NCBI GenBank assembly: GCA_903822175.1
Contig: CAIJOB010000004.1
Location: 62,001-126,000 of the forward strand
Direction of reading: 5' to 3'
DNA from: an uncultured Alphaproteobacteria bacterium
GTDB taxonomy: Bacteria; Pseudomonadota; Alphaproteobacteria; Caulobacterales; Caulobacteraceae
DNA: 64,000 nucleotides
Part shown: positions 26,805-35,051 of the stretch, one piece after another
How the letters are laid out: each line of letters begins with the position of its first letter
Numbering within the stretch: the stretch's first letter is position 1
The notes under the pieces: generated by a model
Seen by the model: only the letters and a program-made list of their open reading frames with translations
What the model was told of the DNA's origin: nothing
The model's database searches: none
Made by a program: the position numbers and the translations under genes

Positions 26805-28424
26805 GTGGCGCGGCCGTGGTGGCAGGGCGCGGTCCTCTACCACGTCTACGTCCGCAGCTTCTTCGACAGCGACGGCGACGGGCACGGCGACCTGCCCGGC
26901 GTCGCGGCCAAGCTGGACTATATCCAGAGCCTGGGCGTCGACGGGATCTGGCTCTCGCCGATCCACCCCTCGCCCAACCGCGACTGGGGCTACGACATCG
27001 CCGACTATGACGGCGTGCAGGGCGACTACGGCACACCCGACGATTTCCAGCGCCTGTTGGACGCCGCCCACGCGCGCGGTCTGAAGGTCGTGCTGGACGA
27101 GGTGCTGAGCCATACCTCCGACGTGCATCCCTGGTACGTCGAGAGCCTGACCGGCGGCGCGGACGGGCCCAAGGCCGACTGGTATGTCTGGGCGGACCCG
27201 CAGGCCGACGGCACGGCGCCCAACAACTGGCTCTCGGTGTTCGGCGGCCCGGCCTGGGCCTATCAGCCGGCCAGGCGGCAGCACTACCACCACAAGTTCC
27301 TGCGCCAGCAACCGAAGCTGAACTGGCGTAGCGACGCCGCGCGGGAGGCCGCCCTCAGCGTCCTCGACACCTGGCTCAGCAAGGGCGTCGACGGCTTCCG
27401 CCTCGACGTCGCCGGCACCTTCCTCCACGACGCGGCGCTCACCGACAATCCGCCCGTGCCGATGGCCGAGCGCACGCGGTACGACTGGTCCCACGCCGGC
27501 AACCTGCAGCGGCACCTGAACGACTCCAACCTGCCGGAGAACGTCGAGACGCTGGAGGTCATCCGCCGCCGCGTCGAAGCGCATTCCGGCAAGAACGGGG
27601 GCGACCGCTTCGTCTTCGGCGAATTCTCGGAAGAGGAGGAACGCTGCGGCGCCTACCTCTCGCCCAGCGAAGGCCTGCACTCGGCCTACACCTTCGTCCT
27701 GCTGCTGGCCCGCAAGCTCGAGCCCCAGTTCATCAAGGACCACTACGCGACGCTCGCGCGCTTCCCGGCGCACTGGCCGACCATCAGCTTTTCCAACCAC
27801 GATGTGCCGCGCACGCTCAGCCGCTTCGGCGGCGAGGACGCCTCACCGGAACTGGCCAAGTTGCTGTTCGCCCTGCTGCTCAGCCTCAAGGGCACCACGC
27901 TGATCTATCAAGGCGAAGAACTGGGCCTGCCGCAGGCGAGCCTGCGCCGCGACCAGCTGCGCGATCCGGTCGGCGACCTCTACTACCCCTACACCGGCGG
28001 CCGCGACGGCTGCCGAACCCCTATGCCCTGGAACCCCGGACCGAACCTCGGCTTCAGCACCGGAACGCCCTGGCTGCCGGCCGCCGCCGAGCATGCGGAC
28101 CTGACCGTCGCGACCCAGGACGCCGACCCGGACTCCACGCTGAACTTCGCCCGCGCGATGATCGAATTTCGCCGGGAGTCCGCGGCCATGACCGTGGGCG
28201 AACTGACGGTCCTCGACCTGCCCGATCCGGTCCTGGGCTTCATCCGGCGGGACGGCGATGAGGCCATCGCCTGCCTGTTCAACATGAGCGGCGAGCCGAG
28301 GTTCGTGGACGCGCCGGAGCTCGACGGCGCGACCCTGCTGGAGGTCCGCGCCGGCGACGCCGACCTGCGCGGCGGCTCCATCGGCCTTTCGGAATGGGCC
28401 GCAGCGTTCCTCAAGCTCGCCTAG
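26805..28424 (+). CDS. GH13 family alpha-glucosidase/amylase
   Basis: A 539-aa glycoside hydrolase 13 enzyme of the oligo-1,6-glucosidase/alpha-glucosidase type, without signal peptide and so cytoplasmic. Conserved regions are present: D-E-V-L-S-H-T-S near 98 (region I), G-F-R-L-D-V-A-G near 196 (region II, nucleophile Asp), F-G-E-F-S-E near 268 (region III, acid/base Glu) and S-N-H-D-V-P-R near 325 (region IV). The N-terminus W-W-Q-G-A-V-L-Y-H-V-Y is standard. It hydrolyses terminal alpha-glucosidic bonds of maltose- or sucrose-type sugars. GTG start; it lies 5 nt after the ClpP-like gene and is likely co-transcribed. The stop overlaps the convergent gene at CTAG. Confidence 0.93.
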   Translation: MARPWWQGAVLYHVYVRSFFDSDGDGHGDLPGVAAKLDYIQSLGVDGIWLSPIHPSPNRDWGYDIADYDGVQGDYGTPDDFQRLLDAAHARGLKVVLDEVLSHTSDVHPWYVESLTGGADGPKADWYVWADPQADGTAPNNWLSVFGGPAWAYQPARRQHYHHKFLRQQPKLNWRSDAAREAALSVLDTWLSKGVDGFRLDVAGTFLHDAALTDNPPVPMAERTRYDWSHAGNLQRHLNDSNLPENVETLEVIRRRVEAHSGKNGGDRFVFGEFSEEEERCGAYLSPSEGLHSAYTFVLLLARKLEPQFIKDHYATLARFPAHWPTISFSNHDVPRTLSRFGGEDASPELAKLLFALLLSLKGTTLIYQGEELGLPQASLRRDQLRDPVGDLYYPYTGGRDGCRTPMPWNPGPNLGFSTGTPWLPAAAEHADLTVATQDADPDSTLNFARAMIEFRRESAAMTVGELTVLDLPDPVLGFIRRDGDEAIACLFNMSGEPRFVDAPELDGATLLEVRAGDADLRGGSIGLSEWAAAFLKLA

Positions 28425-28810
28425 CGGCCAGCCTTCAGGGTGAAAAAGACGGCGTTGCCCGTCACCGGGTCGGCGTCAGTCCACTGGTCGCCCGTGTGCC
28501 GACCCGCGCCCTTGTTGCAGTAGGTCTTGATCCGGTCCGGAGCCACGAGATGGTCGGCGGTCGTGCAGACCTTGCCGTCCTTCACTTCCCAGGTCCCGCG
28601 CACCTCCCCGTCCGAGCCGGTCTCGCGAAAGGTGTGATCGGCCGCCAGGAAATACTTGGCGCTCCAGTCGCCGGCGGGCACGTCGATCTCCCAGGTGCCG
28701 GAGACGAAGTCGCGCATGACGGCGGCCTCGTCGGCCGGGGCCGGTTGGGCGCGGGCCGCGCTGGTCAGCAACAGCGCCGCGGCGGCGGCGCAAATGGCAA
28801 TCTTCAACAT
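28421..28810 (-). CDS. secreted small protein of unknown function
   Basis: A 129-aa exported protein. The signal peptide (MLKIAICAAAAALLL...ARA) is cut near residue 20. The mature part is a small beta-rich domain with F-V-S-G-T-W-E-I-D, R-G-T-W-E-V-K-D-G-K-V and two Cys (C-T-T-A-D-H, Y-C-N-K-G) that could form a disulfide. The two G-T-W-E strands suggest a lipocalin-like or META-like barrel; this is an inference. GGAGA lies upstream of ATG 28810. It is tail-to-tail with the GH13 gene, sharing CTAG, and head-to-head with the Rieske gene. Confidence 0.72.
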   Translation of the reverse strand: MLKIAICAAAAALLLTSAARAQPAPADEAAVMRDFVSGTWEIDVPAGDWSAKYFLAADHTFRETGSDGEVRGTWEVKDGKVCTTADHLVAPDRIKTYCNKGAGRHTGDQWTDADPVTGNAVFFTLKAGR

Positions 28811-28866
28811 CAGCAAGTCTCCATCGCTGGCTGACGACGTAGACCGCGACCTCTCGCCGGAAAAAC

Positions 28867-28890
28867 GAATTCGCTGCATCTGTGAATTCG
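28867..28890. promoter_or_regulatory. direct repeat GAATTCG in the Rieske gene upstream region
   Basis: GAATTCG occurs at 28867-28873 and 28884-28890, 17 nt apart, in an A/T-rich stretch between divergent genes. It could be a tandem regulator site. Nothing else supports it. Confidence 0.22.
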
Positions 28891-28957
28891 ATATCATTGA
28901 ATCCACTGACTCGCAGCGAGGCTTTCACGGCGCGCCGAGCCAGCCTAGAACCGCACT

Positions 28958-30055
28958 ATGGCCGAGGGCGACAGCAAACCAGGCAGGGCGGACAGCAAGT
29001 TCGGCCAGGGATTCCTGACCGACATCTGGTATTTCGCCGCGCTCTCCAGCGACCTGAAGCCCGGCAAGCTCGCCCGCCATGAACTGCTGGGCGAACCCGT
29101 CCTGCTCGGCCGCTCGCCCAAAGGCGAGCTTTTCGCCCTGCGAGACATCTGCCCGCACCGCGCCGCGCCGCTCTCCGCCGGGCGTTTCCACCAAGAGACC
29201 TCGGGCGCGACGACCGTCGAGTGCCCCTACCACGGCTGGCGCTTCCGGGCTGACGGCGCCTGCGCGGCGATCCCGTCGCTGGTGGACGACCAGGCGATGG
29301 ACGTCAGCCGCATCCGCGTGCGCCGCTATCCGGTCGCCGAGAGCCAGGGCCTGGTCTTCGTCTGGGTCGGCTCCGACGCCCGCGGCGACGCCCAGCCAAG
29401 CGAACCGCCGCCGGTCTTCGAGGGCGTCGTCGGCGGGGCGCCCAAGCTGGTCGACCGCATGGACTTCGAGGCCCACATCGACCACGCCGTCGTCGGCCTG
29501 ATGGACCCGGCCCACGGACCCTATGTGCATCAGCAGTGGTGGTGGCGCTCGAAATCCAGCCAGCACGAGAAGGCCAAGAAGTTCGAGCCGCGCGACGCCG
29601 GCTTCGCCATGGTCCGTCACGAGCCGTCGAAGAACAGCCGCGCCTACGCCATCCTCGGCGGCGAGCCCCTGACCGAGATCACCTTCCGCATCCCCGGCCT
29701 GCGCTGGGAGCATGTGACGGTCGGCAGGCGCCAGGTGCTGTCGCTGACCTGCCTGACCCCGGTGAACGAGAAGACCACCCGGATCACCCAGATCGTCTGG
29801 TCCGACCACCCGGCCTTCCTGTTCCTGCGCCCGTTCATCAAGGCCGGCGCCCGTGCGTTCCTGCGCCAGGACGGCGACATGGTGAACCTGCAGAACCAGG
29901 GGCTGAAGTACGACCCCAGCCTCCTGTGGATCGACGACGCCGACCGCCAGGCCAAGTGGTACCAGCAGCTCAAGCGCGAATGGACCGCCAGCCGCCGCGA
30001 AGGCCGCCCCTTCGCCAATCCGGTCGAGCCGGTGACGCTGCGCTGGCGCAGCTAG
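28958..30055 (+). CDS. Rieske non-haem iron oxygenase, large subunit type
   Basis: A 365-aa aromatic ring-hydroxylating oxygenase. The [2Fe-2S] Rieske site is C-P-H-R-A (Cys65, His67) and C-P-Y-H-G-W (Cys89, His92). The mononuclear iron region follows near H-I-D-H-A-V-V-G-L-M-D-P-A-H-G-P-Y-V-H (about 171-189), then the catalytic C-terminal domain. The length and single-subunit style match VanA/carbazole-dioxygenase-like enzymes, which need a separate reductase; none is nearby. Substrate unknown: aromatic acids, steroids or terpenoids are all possible. The N-terminal 15 residues are polar and variable. It ends at a fold-back repeat. Confidence 0.9.
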   Translation: MAEGDSKPGRADSKFGQGFLTDIWYFAALSSDLKPGKLARHELLGEPVLLGRSPKGELFALRDICPHRAAPLSAGRFHQETSGATTVECPYHGWRFRADGACAAIPSLVDDQAMDVSRIRVRRYPVAESQGLVFVWVGSDARGDAQPSEPPPVFEGVVGGAPKLVDRMDFEAHIDHAVVGLMDPAHGPYVHQQWWWRSKSSQHEKAKKFEPRDAGFAMVRHEPSKNSRAYAILGGEPLTEITFRIPGLRWEHVTVGRRQVLSLTCLTPVNEKTTRITQIVWSDHPAFLFLRPFIKAGARAFLRQDGDMVNLQNQGLKYDPSLLWIDDADRQAKWYQQLKREWTASRREGRPFANPVEPVTLRWRS

Positions 30056-30061
30056 GTTCTA

Positions 30062-30244
30062 GATCCTCCCCCAAGGCCGAAGGCCGATCAGGGGGAGGTG
30101 GCTCGGTGCGAAGCGCCGAGACGGAGGGGGTTTCACCCGCCGAGTCCGAGACAGCCGACATCCCGAACGCCGGAGAGGAAACCCCCTCAGTCCGTCTTCG
30201 CGGACAGCTCCCCCTCAATCGCGCTCCGCGCTGGGGGAGCATCT
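30062..30244. repeat. fold-back repeat element (two inverted CTCCCCC...GGGGGAG units)
   Basis: Each arm holds CTCCCCC, a small hairpin (AAGGCCGAAGGCC left, GCGCGGAGCGC right), GGGGGAG, a second hairpin (CTCGG...CCGAG left, GTCCGCGAAGACGGAC right) and GAGGGGG. The arms are inverted relative to each other and are separated by about 45 nt. The element exactly fills the space between the convergent Rieske and L,D-transpeptidase genes. It is the same family as 15579-15687. Confidence 0.72.
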
Positions 30245-30250
30245 TGAGGC

Positions 30251-31440
30251 TCAGTCGGCGGCCTTGGGCGCCTTGGCCTGTTCGACGCCCACGAAGTCGA
30301 CCTTGGTCCCCTTCTTCACCGCCTGGCTGAGCTGGCGCGCGTCCCAGTTGGTCAGGCGCACGCAGCCGTGGCTGGCGGCCTTGCCGACCATGCGGGGGTC
30401 GGGCGTGCCATGGATGCCGTAGGTGTCCTTGGTCAGGTCGATCCAGGTCGAGCCCACCGGATTGTTCGGCCCCGCGGGAACCGTCAGCTTGCCGTTCGAC
30501 GCCTTGCCGAAGGTCAGGCGGCTGGGGTCATAGGTGTAGGTCGGGTTGGGGGCGACGGTGCGGACCGCCCACTCGCCGCTCGGGGCCGGCCGGTCGATCG
30601 AACCCACCGTCGCCGGATAGACACCGCCAGCAGCAGGTCGGCCGCGCCATAGGCGCGGACCTGGCGTCTGGTCTTGTCGACCTCGATGCGGCTGACCGGA
30701 ACCTTCAGCTTGTCGGAGCCGAGCGCCGCGACCACGATCTGCGTGCCCGCGACGCTGAAATCGGCGTTGGGATTGAGGCTCTTCAGCAGGGCCTCGTCCA
30801 TGTGGAACCGCTCGGCCAGCTCCTGCACCGGGCCGGTGAAGCTCATGGCCGGCAGCTTGGCCATGTCCGCCATGTCGGTCGGCACCTTGGCCAGGAACGG
30901 GCCTTTCACGTCGGCGGCGGTGATCGTGTAGTCGGTCAGCGCCGGCTGGGCGTCCTGGGAAAGCGCGGTCCAGACCGCCGGGCTCATCTTCCCGTCGACG
31001 GGCAGCTGGTGGGCCGTCTCGAAGGCGGCGATGGCGTTCTGCAGGTTGCCGCCGTCCTGGCCGTCGATGACGCCCGGCGAGAACTTGGCGCGGGCCAGCA
31101 GCACTTCGGCGCGCAGCAAGGCGTTCTTCTTCGCCAGCGGCGTCACCGGTTCGGCCTTCCAGTCGGCGGTGTCGATCGGCTGGGCCAGCCGCGAGGCCGA
31201 CTGCACGATGGCGGGATCGGGCGCATCGGGGCGAATGTCGCCGTCGGGCGTGGGCTGCACCGAGGTGACGTCGGCCGCCGTGGGCGTCGGCGCGAGCTGG
31301 GCCACCACCATGGGCGAGCCGCCCTGCGCATTGGCCGCCTGGGTCGATGCGGTCTGCGACTTGGACGCAGGATCGGAGCAGGCCGCGGCGAGCAGCAGCA
31401 GCGGAGCGCCGGCGAATAGCGCGGCCTTGGCAAACGTCAT
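30251..31440 (-). pseudogene. L,D-transpeptidase lipoprotein (YkuD) with a frameshift
   Basis: A lipoprotein-type signal (L-L-L-L-A-A-A-C, Cys near residue 21) is followed by a peptidoglycan-binding domain (F-E-T-A-H-Q-L-P-V-D-G-K-M-S near 140) and a YkuD domain with H-G-T-P-D-P and the catalytic S-H-G-C-V-R-L-T-N. The reading frame breaks inside the YkuD domain. One frame runs 31440 to 30514; the second, starting before G-S-I-D-R-P-A-P-S-G, runs to 30251. The shift fits one missing base near 30620-30625, where GCGGTGTCTATCCGG would need one more base to read A-V-x-Y-P-A-T-V-G-S. Intact, it would cross-link peptidoglycan or attach proteins to it. It may be an assembly error. Confidence 0.85.
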
Positions 31441-31475
31441 GGGGACCTCAGGTGGGCGCCGCGCGTTATCGGGGC

Positions 31476-32444
31476 GTGAGGTTCAAGGCTTCAGAAGCTC
31501 TGCGGTTCCTGGCGGGACTGGCGGTCGCGGTGCTCGTGCTGGGCTTCGTCGTCCTGCGCGTGACGAGTTGCGCGCCGGTTCCCAAGCCTGCGGCCAACCC
31601 ATTGCCAGTCACCGCAAGCCCGACGACGCCGCCTACGCCTCCAGCCGCGCCAACGCCGCCGGCTCACACGCCCGCCCTCGCCACCGCGATCTGCTCGGAC
31701 GGCCCGGCGCCTGCAGCCCGAGCCAACGCGGCCTCCCTGCAAACCCTGGCGTGGGCGCCGTTCGGACGCAGCGAGACCGGCTGGGCGACCTACGCCCCGC
31801 TGATCGGGCGTGAGATCCACACCGCCTGCGCGCCCGGCACCCCTGGCTTCGCCCAGGCCCTGGCCGGATGGTCCCGGGACCACAGGCTGCCAGACGACGG
31901 CATCGTAACGCCCGCCGTCTTCGGCGCCTTGAAGACCACGATCCAGCTCCGCCGTCCCTTCGTGCAGCTCAGCGCCAAACGCATTTGCCCCAATCCGCCC
32001 GCCGCCTCGGCGCTCGCCAACGCCGCGGCCGCCGAAGGCTATGGCGGCAAGGCGATCCAGCTGCGGCCCGGCGCGCTGTCCGCCTACCGCCAGATGGCCG
32101 CGGCCGCGCGGCGCGAGGACCCCGCCATCGCCGCCGATCTGCGAAACCTGACCATCTTCTCCGGTTTCCGCAGCCCGGCCGCCGACGACGCCCGCTGCGC
32201 CGCCGAGCACAACTGCAACGGCCTGGTCCGCGCCACCTGCTCGGCCCACCGCACGGGCCTCGCCATGGATCTCTACGTCGGCCAGGCGCCGGGTTTCGGC
32301 CCCGACTCCAGCGCCGACCCCAACCGCGCCTTCATGAGTACGACGCCCGCCTACCGCTGGCTGGTGGCCAACGCCGACCGCTTCGGCTTCGTCCCCTATC
32401 CGTTCGAGCCCTGGCACTGGGAGTGGACCGGCGAGGCGCCCTGA
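31476..32444 (+). CDS. M15B/VanY-type D-alanyl-D-alanine carboxypeptidase-like (extensin-like) protein
   Basis: A 322-aa protein with an N-terminal membrane anchor (about residues 12-30) and a Pro/Thr-rich periplasmic linker, then a catalytic domain of the M15 type. It shows S-G-F-R-S-P near 230, the zinc motif S-A-H-R-T-G-L-A-M-D (S-x-H-x-x-G-x-A-x-D) near 257, and the closing E-P-W-H-W-E-W, which supplies the third ligand. Such enzymes trim cell-wall peptides. A peptidoglycan-binding-like segment (W-S-R-D-H-R-L-P-D-D-G-I) precedes the domain. GTG 31476 is chosen with GGGG just upstream. It is divergent from the L,D-transpeptidase gene (35 nt between starts). Confidence 0.87.
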   Translation: MRFKASEALRFLAGLAVAVLVLGFVVLRVTSCAPVPKPAANPLPVTASPTTPPTPPAAPTPPAHTPALATAICSDGPAPAARANAASLQTLAWAPFGRSETGWATYAPLIGREIHTACAPGTPGFAQALAGWSRDHRLPDDGIVTPAVFGALKTTIQLRRPFVQLSAKRICPNPPAASALANAAAAEGYGGKAIQLRPGALSAYRQMAAAARREDPAIAADLRNLTIFSGFRSPAADDARCAAEHNCNGLVRATCSAHRTGLAMDLYVGQAPGFGPDSSADPNRAFMSTTPAYRWLVANADRFGFVPYPFEPWHWEWTGEAP

Positions 32445-32460
32445 CGCTAGGCTGCGCCAC

Positions 32461-33255
32461 ATGGCCAGCTTTACCCACGACGGCGTCAAAATCGCCTACG
32501 ACGACCTTGAGCCCTCAGGCCCGCCCGAGCGGACCGTCGTCCTGATCCACGGCTACGCGTCGAACCGCAACGAGGGCTGGAAGCGCACCGGCTGGTACTC
32601 GGCCTTCGACCGGCGCCACATGCGAGTGATCGCGCTGGACCAGCGGGGCCACGGCGAGAGCGCGAAGCTCTACGACCCGCAGGCCTACACGCGCGAAAAC
32701 CTGGCCGGCGACGTTCTGGCCCTGATGGACCACCTGGGCGTCCGCCGCGCCGATGTCTTCGGCTATTCCATGGGCACGCGCACGGCGCTCGGCGTCGCCA
32801 TGGCCGCGCCGGAGCGGGTGACCAACCTGATCCTCGGCGGCATCGGCGAGAAGCTGCTGCAGCCCTCGCCGGAAGACCGCAGCACGGTCATGGCCGACGC
32901 CATGCTGGCCGAAGACCCGGGCACCATCACCCACGAGATGCTGAAGTCCTTCCGCCAGTTCGCCGACGAACAGGGCGAGGACCGCAAGGCGCTGGCCGCC
33001 GTCGTCCAGGCCGTGAACCCGCCGCTCGACCGCGAGGCCATGGCGCGCCTGCCCATGCCCGTGCTGGTCGTCGCCGGCCGCGGCGATGAAGGCGCGGGCG
33101 ACCCCGAGGGCCTGGCACGCGTCTTCCCCTCCGGCCACGCCGTCTGGGTCCCCGGCTGCGACCACTTCTCCGCAATCCCCCACGCCCTCACCAAGGCCGC
33201 CGTCTTCGACTTCCTCGACGGCCTGATGGACGACGACTTCCCAGCGTTCGAGTAG
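32461..33255 (+). CDS. alpha/beta hydrolase
   Basis: A 264-aa alpha/beta-hydrolase-fold protein. The oxyanion-hole region is L-I-H-G-Y-A-S-N near 30, the nucleophile elbow G-Y-S-M-G near 101 (Ser), the acid Asp in V-V-A-G-R-G-D-E-G near 207, and the His of C-D-H-F near 238. The fold and length fit esterases, lipases or haloalkane-type relatives; the substrate is unknown. The N-terminus (F-T-H-D-G-V-K-I-A-Y) is standard. It is followed after 3 nt by a small GTG-start gene, so the two are likely in one transcript. Confidence 0.9.
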   Translation: MASFTHDGVKIAYDDLEPSGPPERTVVLIHGYASNRNEGWKRTGWYSAFDRRHMRVIALDQRGHGESAKLYDPQAYTRENLAGDVLALMDHLGVRRADVFGYSMGTRTALGVAMAAPERVTNLILGGIGEKLLQPSPEDRSTVMADAMLAEDPGTITHEMLKSFRQFADEQGEDRKALAAVVQAVNPPLDREAMARLPMPVLVVAGRGDEGAGDPEGLARVFPSGHAVWVPGCDHFSAIPHALTKAAVFDFLDGLMDDDFPAFE

Positions 33256-33258
33256 GGC

Positions 33259-33645
33259 GTGGCCAATCCCGCCAGGGACATGACCGAGGCCGTGCTGGCG
33301 GGGAGCGGCCTGAGCACCGCAAGGCTCGGCCTACGGTTCGACCGGGTGGTGGTGCGGGTGCTGGGCGACCTTCGGGTGTTCGCGGAGGGCGCGGTCCCGG
33401 AAGGGTCGGCGGTGGTGGTGACGATCTCCGCGCCGATCCGGCTGCCAGCCAAGACGGTCGAGGCAATGCGGGAACGGATCGCGGCCGCCGATGATCAGAG
33501 CGGCGAGGTCCACGGCAATCAGGTCAGAGTGCGCTGGCTGAGGAAGGTGGCGGGCGGACGTCCGAAGCTCGTCGGCTTCGTGCACAACCCGTCGACCAAA
33601 GCGGGCGACCTGCTTGACCTCGCGGAGCGCTGGCTTCGGTCCTGA
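33259..33645 (+). CDS. hypothetical protein
   Basis: A 128-aa soluble protein with GTG start 3 nt after the hydrolase gene. Its middle reads V-V-V-T-I-S-A-P-I-R-L-P-A-K-T, followed by a charged helix (E-A-M-R-E-R-I-A-A-A) and R-V-R-W-L-R-K-V. It has the G/C third-position bias of a real gene and no stop. I do not recognise a family. An export or metal-binding signature is absent. Co-transcription with the hydrolase is the only hint. Confidence 0.6.
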   Translation: MANPARDMTEAVLAGSGLSTARLGLRFDRVVVRVLGDLRVFAEGAVPEGSAVVVTISAPIRLPAKTVEAMRERIAAADDQSGEVHGNQVRVRWLRKVAGGRPKLVGFVHNPSTKAGDLLDLAERWLRS

Positions 33646-33679
33646 CGAGAACGCGTCCTCGGCGCGCACCCCGCCTTAA

Positions 33680-33810
33680 ATCTCACGGCAGATGCGAGCT
33701 TCGGGGCCTGGGCAAGTCAAGGACGCGCTCTTCGGCGCGCCGCTTCGCGGCCGGGCAAAGCCCGGTCCTTGAGTTGCCCAGACCCCGAAGCAAACTGGCC
33801 GCCATGAGAT
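33680..33810. repeat. large fold-back inverted repeat
   Basis: Two 27-nt arms, 33698-33724 and 33765-33791, are reverse complements at 25 of 27 positions (arm start GCTTCGGGG, arm end CAAGGAC). Outer bases ATCTCA (33680-33685) and TGAGAT (33805-33810) extend the pairing, and a small CCGGGC-AAA-GCCCGG hairpin (33751-33765) lies inside. The whole folds into one long structured stem between two convergent genes. It differs in sequence from the CTCCCCC elements. Confidence 0.75.
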
Positions 33811-33839
33811 CTATGGCTCAGTCCGTCCCGACGGACCTC

Positions 33840-34301
33840 TCAACGGAACTGCAGCGCATGCAGATAGAGGCTGAGTTCGCGCGCGTGGAAGCCCCAATGC
33901 GATCGGTAGTCGAACCGTAGGTGCCAGAACGCGTCATCGGCGTTGGTATTCTCGAACCGCCAGATTCCTCGTTCCAAGTCCCCGACAATATCAGCGAGAT
34001 CATCGACAGCGTCCCCGATGGTTGCTTCTAGATCGGGGGGAAGCCGCTTTGGATCGGCCACACCGTAGTAGCCAAGATCGGGATACCGCTGGCCGATCAG
34101 GTCGTAGGCAGCCTTGTAGTCACCGTGCGCGCGCTCGGGTGGCTCGAGCTCATTGTCGGCAGGATCGCCCTCCGGCGCATCATGAACAGCGAAAACCAGG
34201 GCATCCAAAGCTCGTGCGAGCTCCGCAATCGATCCCGGCTGGCGAACAAGCGCGAGGTCACGGAATTCTTCGGCGGCGGCGATAAGCTGCGGCTTAGTCA
34301 C
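33840..34301 (-). CDS. DUF5063 family protein
   Basis: A 153-aa protein of the DUF5063 type, annotated in several proteobacteria. Features are the helical N-terminus (A-A-A-E-E-F-R-D-L-A-L), Y-K-A-A-Y-D-L-I-G-Q-R-Y-P-D-L-G-Y-Y near 63, D-D-L-A-D-I-V-G-D-L near 100, and the strongly conserved D-D-A-F-W-H-L-R-F-D-Y-R-S-H-W-G-F-H-A-R at about 121-140. The start is GTG at 34301. No signal peptide. Role unknown. Its base composition is a little less G/C-rich than the neighbours. It is convergent with the 128-aa gene across the large inverted repeat. Confidence 0.82.
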   Translation of the reverse strand: MTKPQLIAAAEEFRDLALVRQPGSIAELARALDALVFAVHDAPEGDPADNELEPPERAHGDYKAAYDLIGQRYPDLGYYGVADPKRLPPDLEATIGDAVDDLADIVGDLERGIWRFENTNADDAFWHLRFDYRSHWGFHARELSLYLHALQFR

Positions 34302-34338
34302 GACTCAAATCCCGGACGATCTGGTTAAGGTGCCGCCC

Positions 34339-34968
34339 CTACTTCGCCGGCCCCAGATTATACGCCCCGCCCTTCTCCAGCGCCCGCGCGTACGCCGGCC
34401 GCGCCTGGAACCGCTCCACCCAGGCCTTGATGTTCGGGTGCTTCTCCATCTGCCCCATGGCGCGGCCGACTTCGCCCACAAAGCTCATCTGCACGTCCGC
34501 GGCGGTGAAGTCGCCCATCAGCCAGTCGCGGCCTTCGAGGGCTGTGTTCACGTAGCCCAGGTGGTTATCCATCTCGCTCTGGATGCGCGGGCGCAGCGGG
34601 GCGGCCGCGTCGCCCAGGCGGCCAGTATAGAGGTTCAGCATCAAGGGCAGCATCGCCGAGCCTTCCGCGTAGTGCAGCCACTCGCGGTACTTCTCAGCCG
34701 CGGCCTCGCCGGCCGGCGCGCCGAGTTTGCCGCCGCCGTACTTGCGCTGGATGTAGTCCACGATGGCGCCGGACTCGGCGATGGTGATGTCGCCGTCGGT
34801 GATGACGGGCGACTTGCCCAGCGGATTGACCGCCAGCAGCTCCGGCGGCGCCAGGTTGGTCGTCGCATCACGCTGGTAGAACTTGATCTCGTAGGGCGCG
34901 CCCAGCTCTTCGAGCAGCCACAGGATGCGCTGCGAGCGCGAATTGTTCAGGTGGTGGACGACGAGCAT
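34339..34968 (-). CDS. glutathione S-transferase
   Basis: A 209-aa glutathione S-transferase. The N-terminal thioredoxin-like domain starts M-L-V-V-H-H-L-N-N-S-R-S-Q-R-I-L-W (Ser near residue 10-12 for glutathione activation) and has N-P-L-G-K-S-P-V-I near 49 (cis-Pro) and E-S-G-A-I-V-D-Y near 65. The helical C-terminal domain contains D-F-T-A-A-D-V-Q-M-S (N-capping box) near 152. It conjugates or reduces small electrophiles with glutathione. GAGG lies 8 nt before ATG 34968. It is head-to-head with mcd (83 nt apart). Confidence 0.92.
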   Translation of the reverse strand: MLVVHHLNNSRSQRILWLLEELGAPYEIKFYQRDATTNLAPPELLAVNPLGKSPVITDGDITIAESGAIVDYIQRKYGGGKLGAPAGEAAAEKYREWLHYAEGSAMLPLMLNLYTGRLGDAAAPLRPRIQSEMDNHLGYVNTALEGRDWLMGDFTAADVQMSFVGEVGRAMGQMEKHPNIKAWVERFQARPAYARALEKGGAYNLGPAK

Positions 34969-35051
34969 GGGCGAGACCTCATGGTTTTTTGTGGCGGACA
35001 GCAAAGCCGCATGGCGCGACGCAGGGCAAGCATCGCCTATAATCGTCGGTG

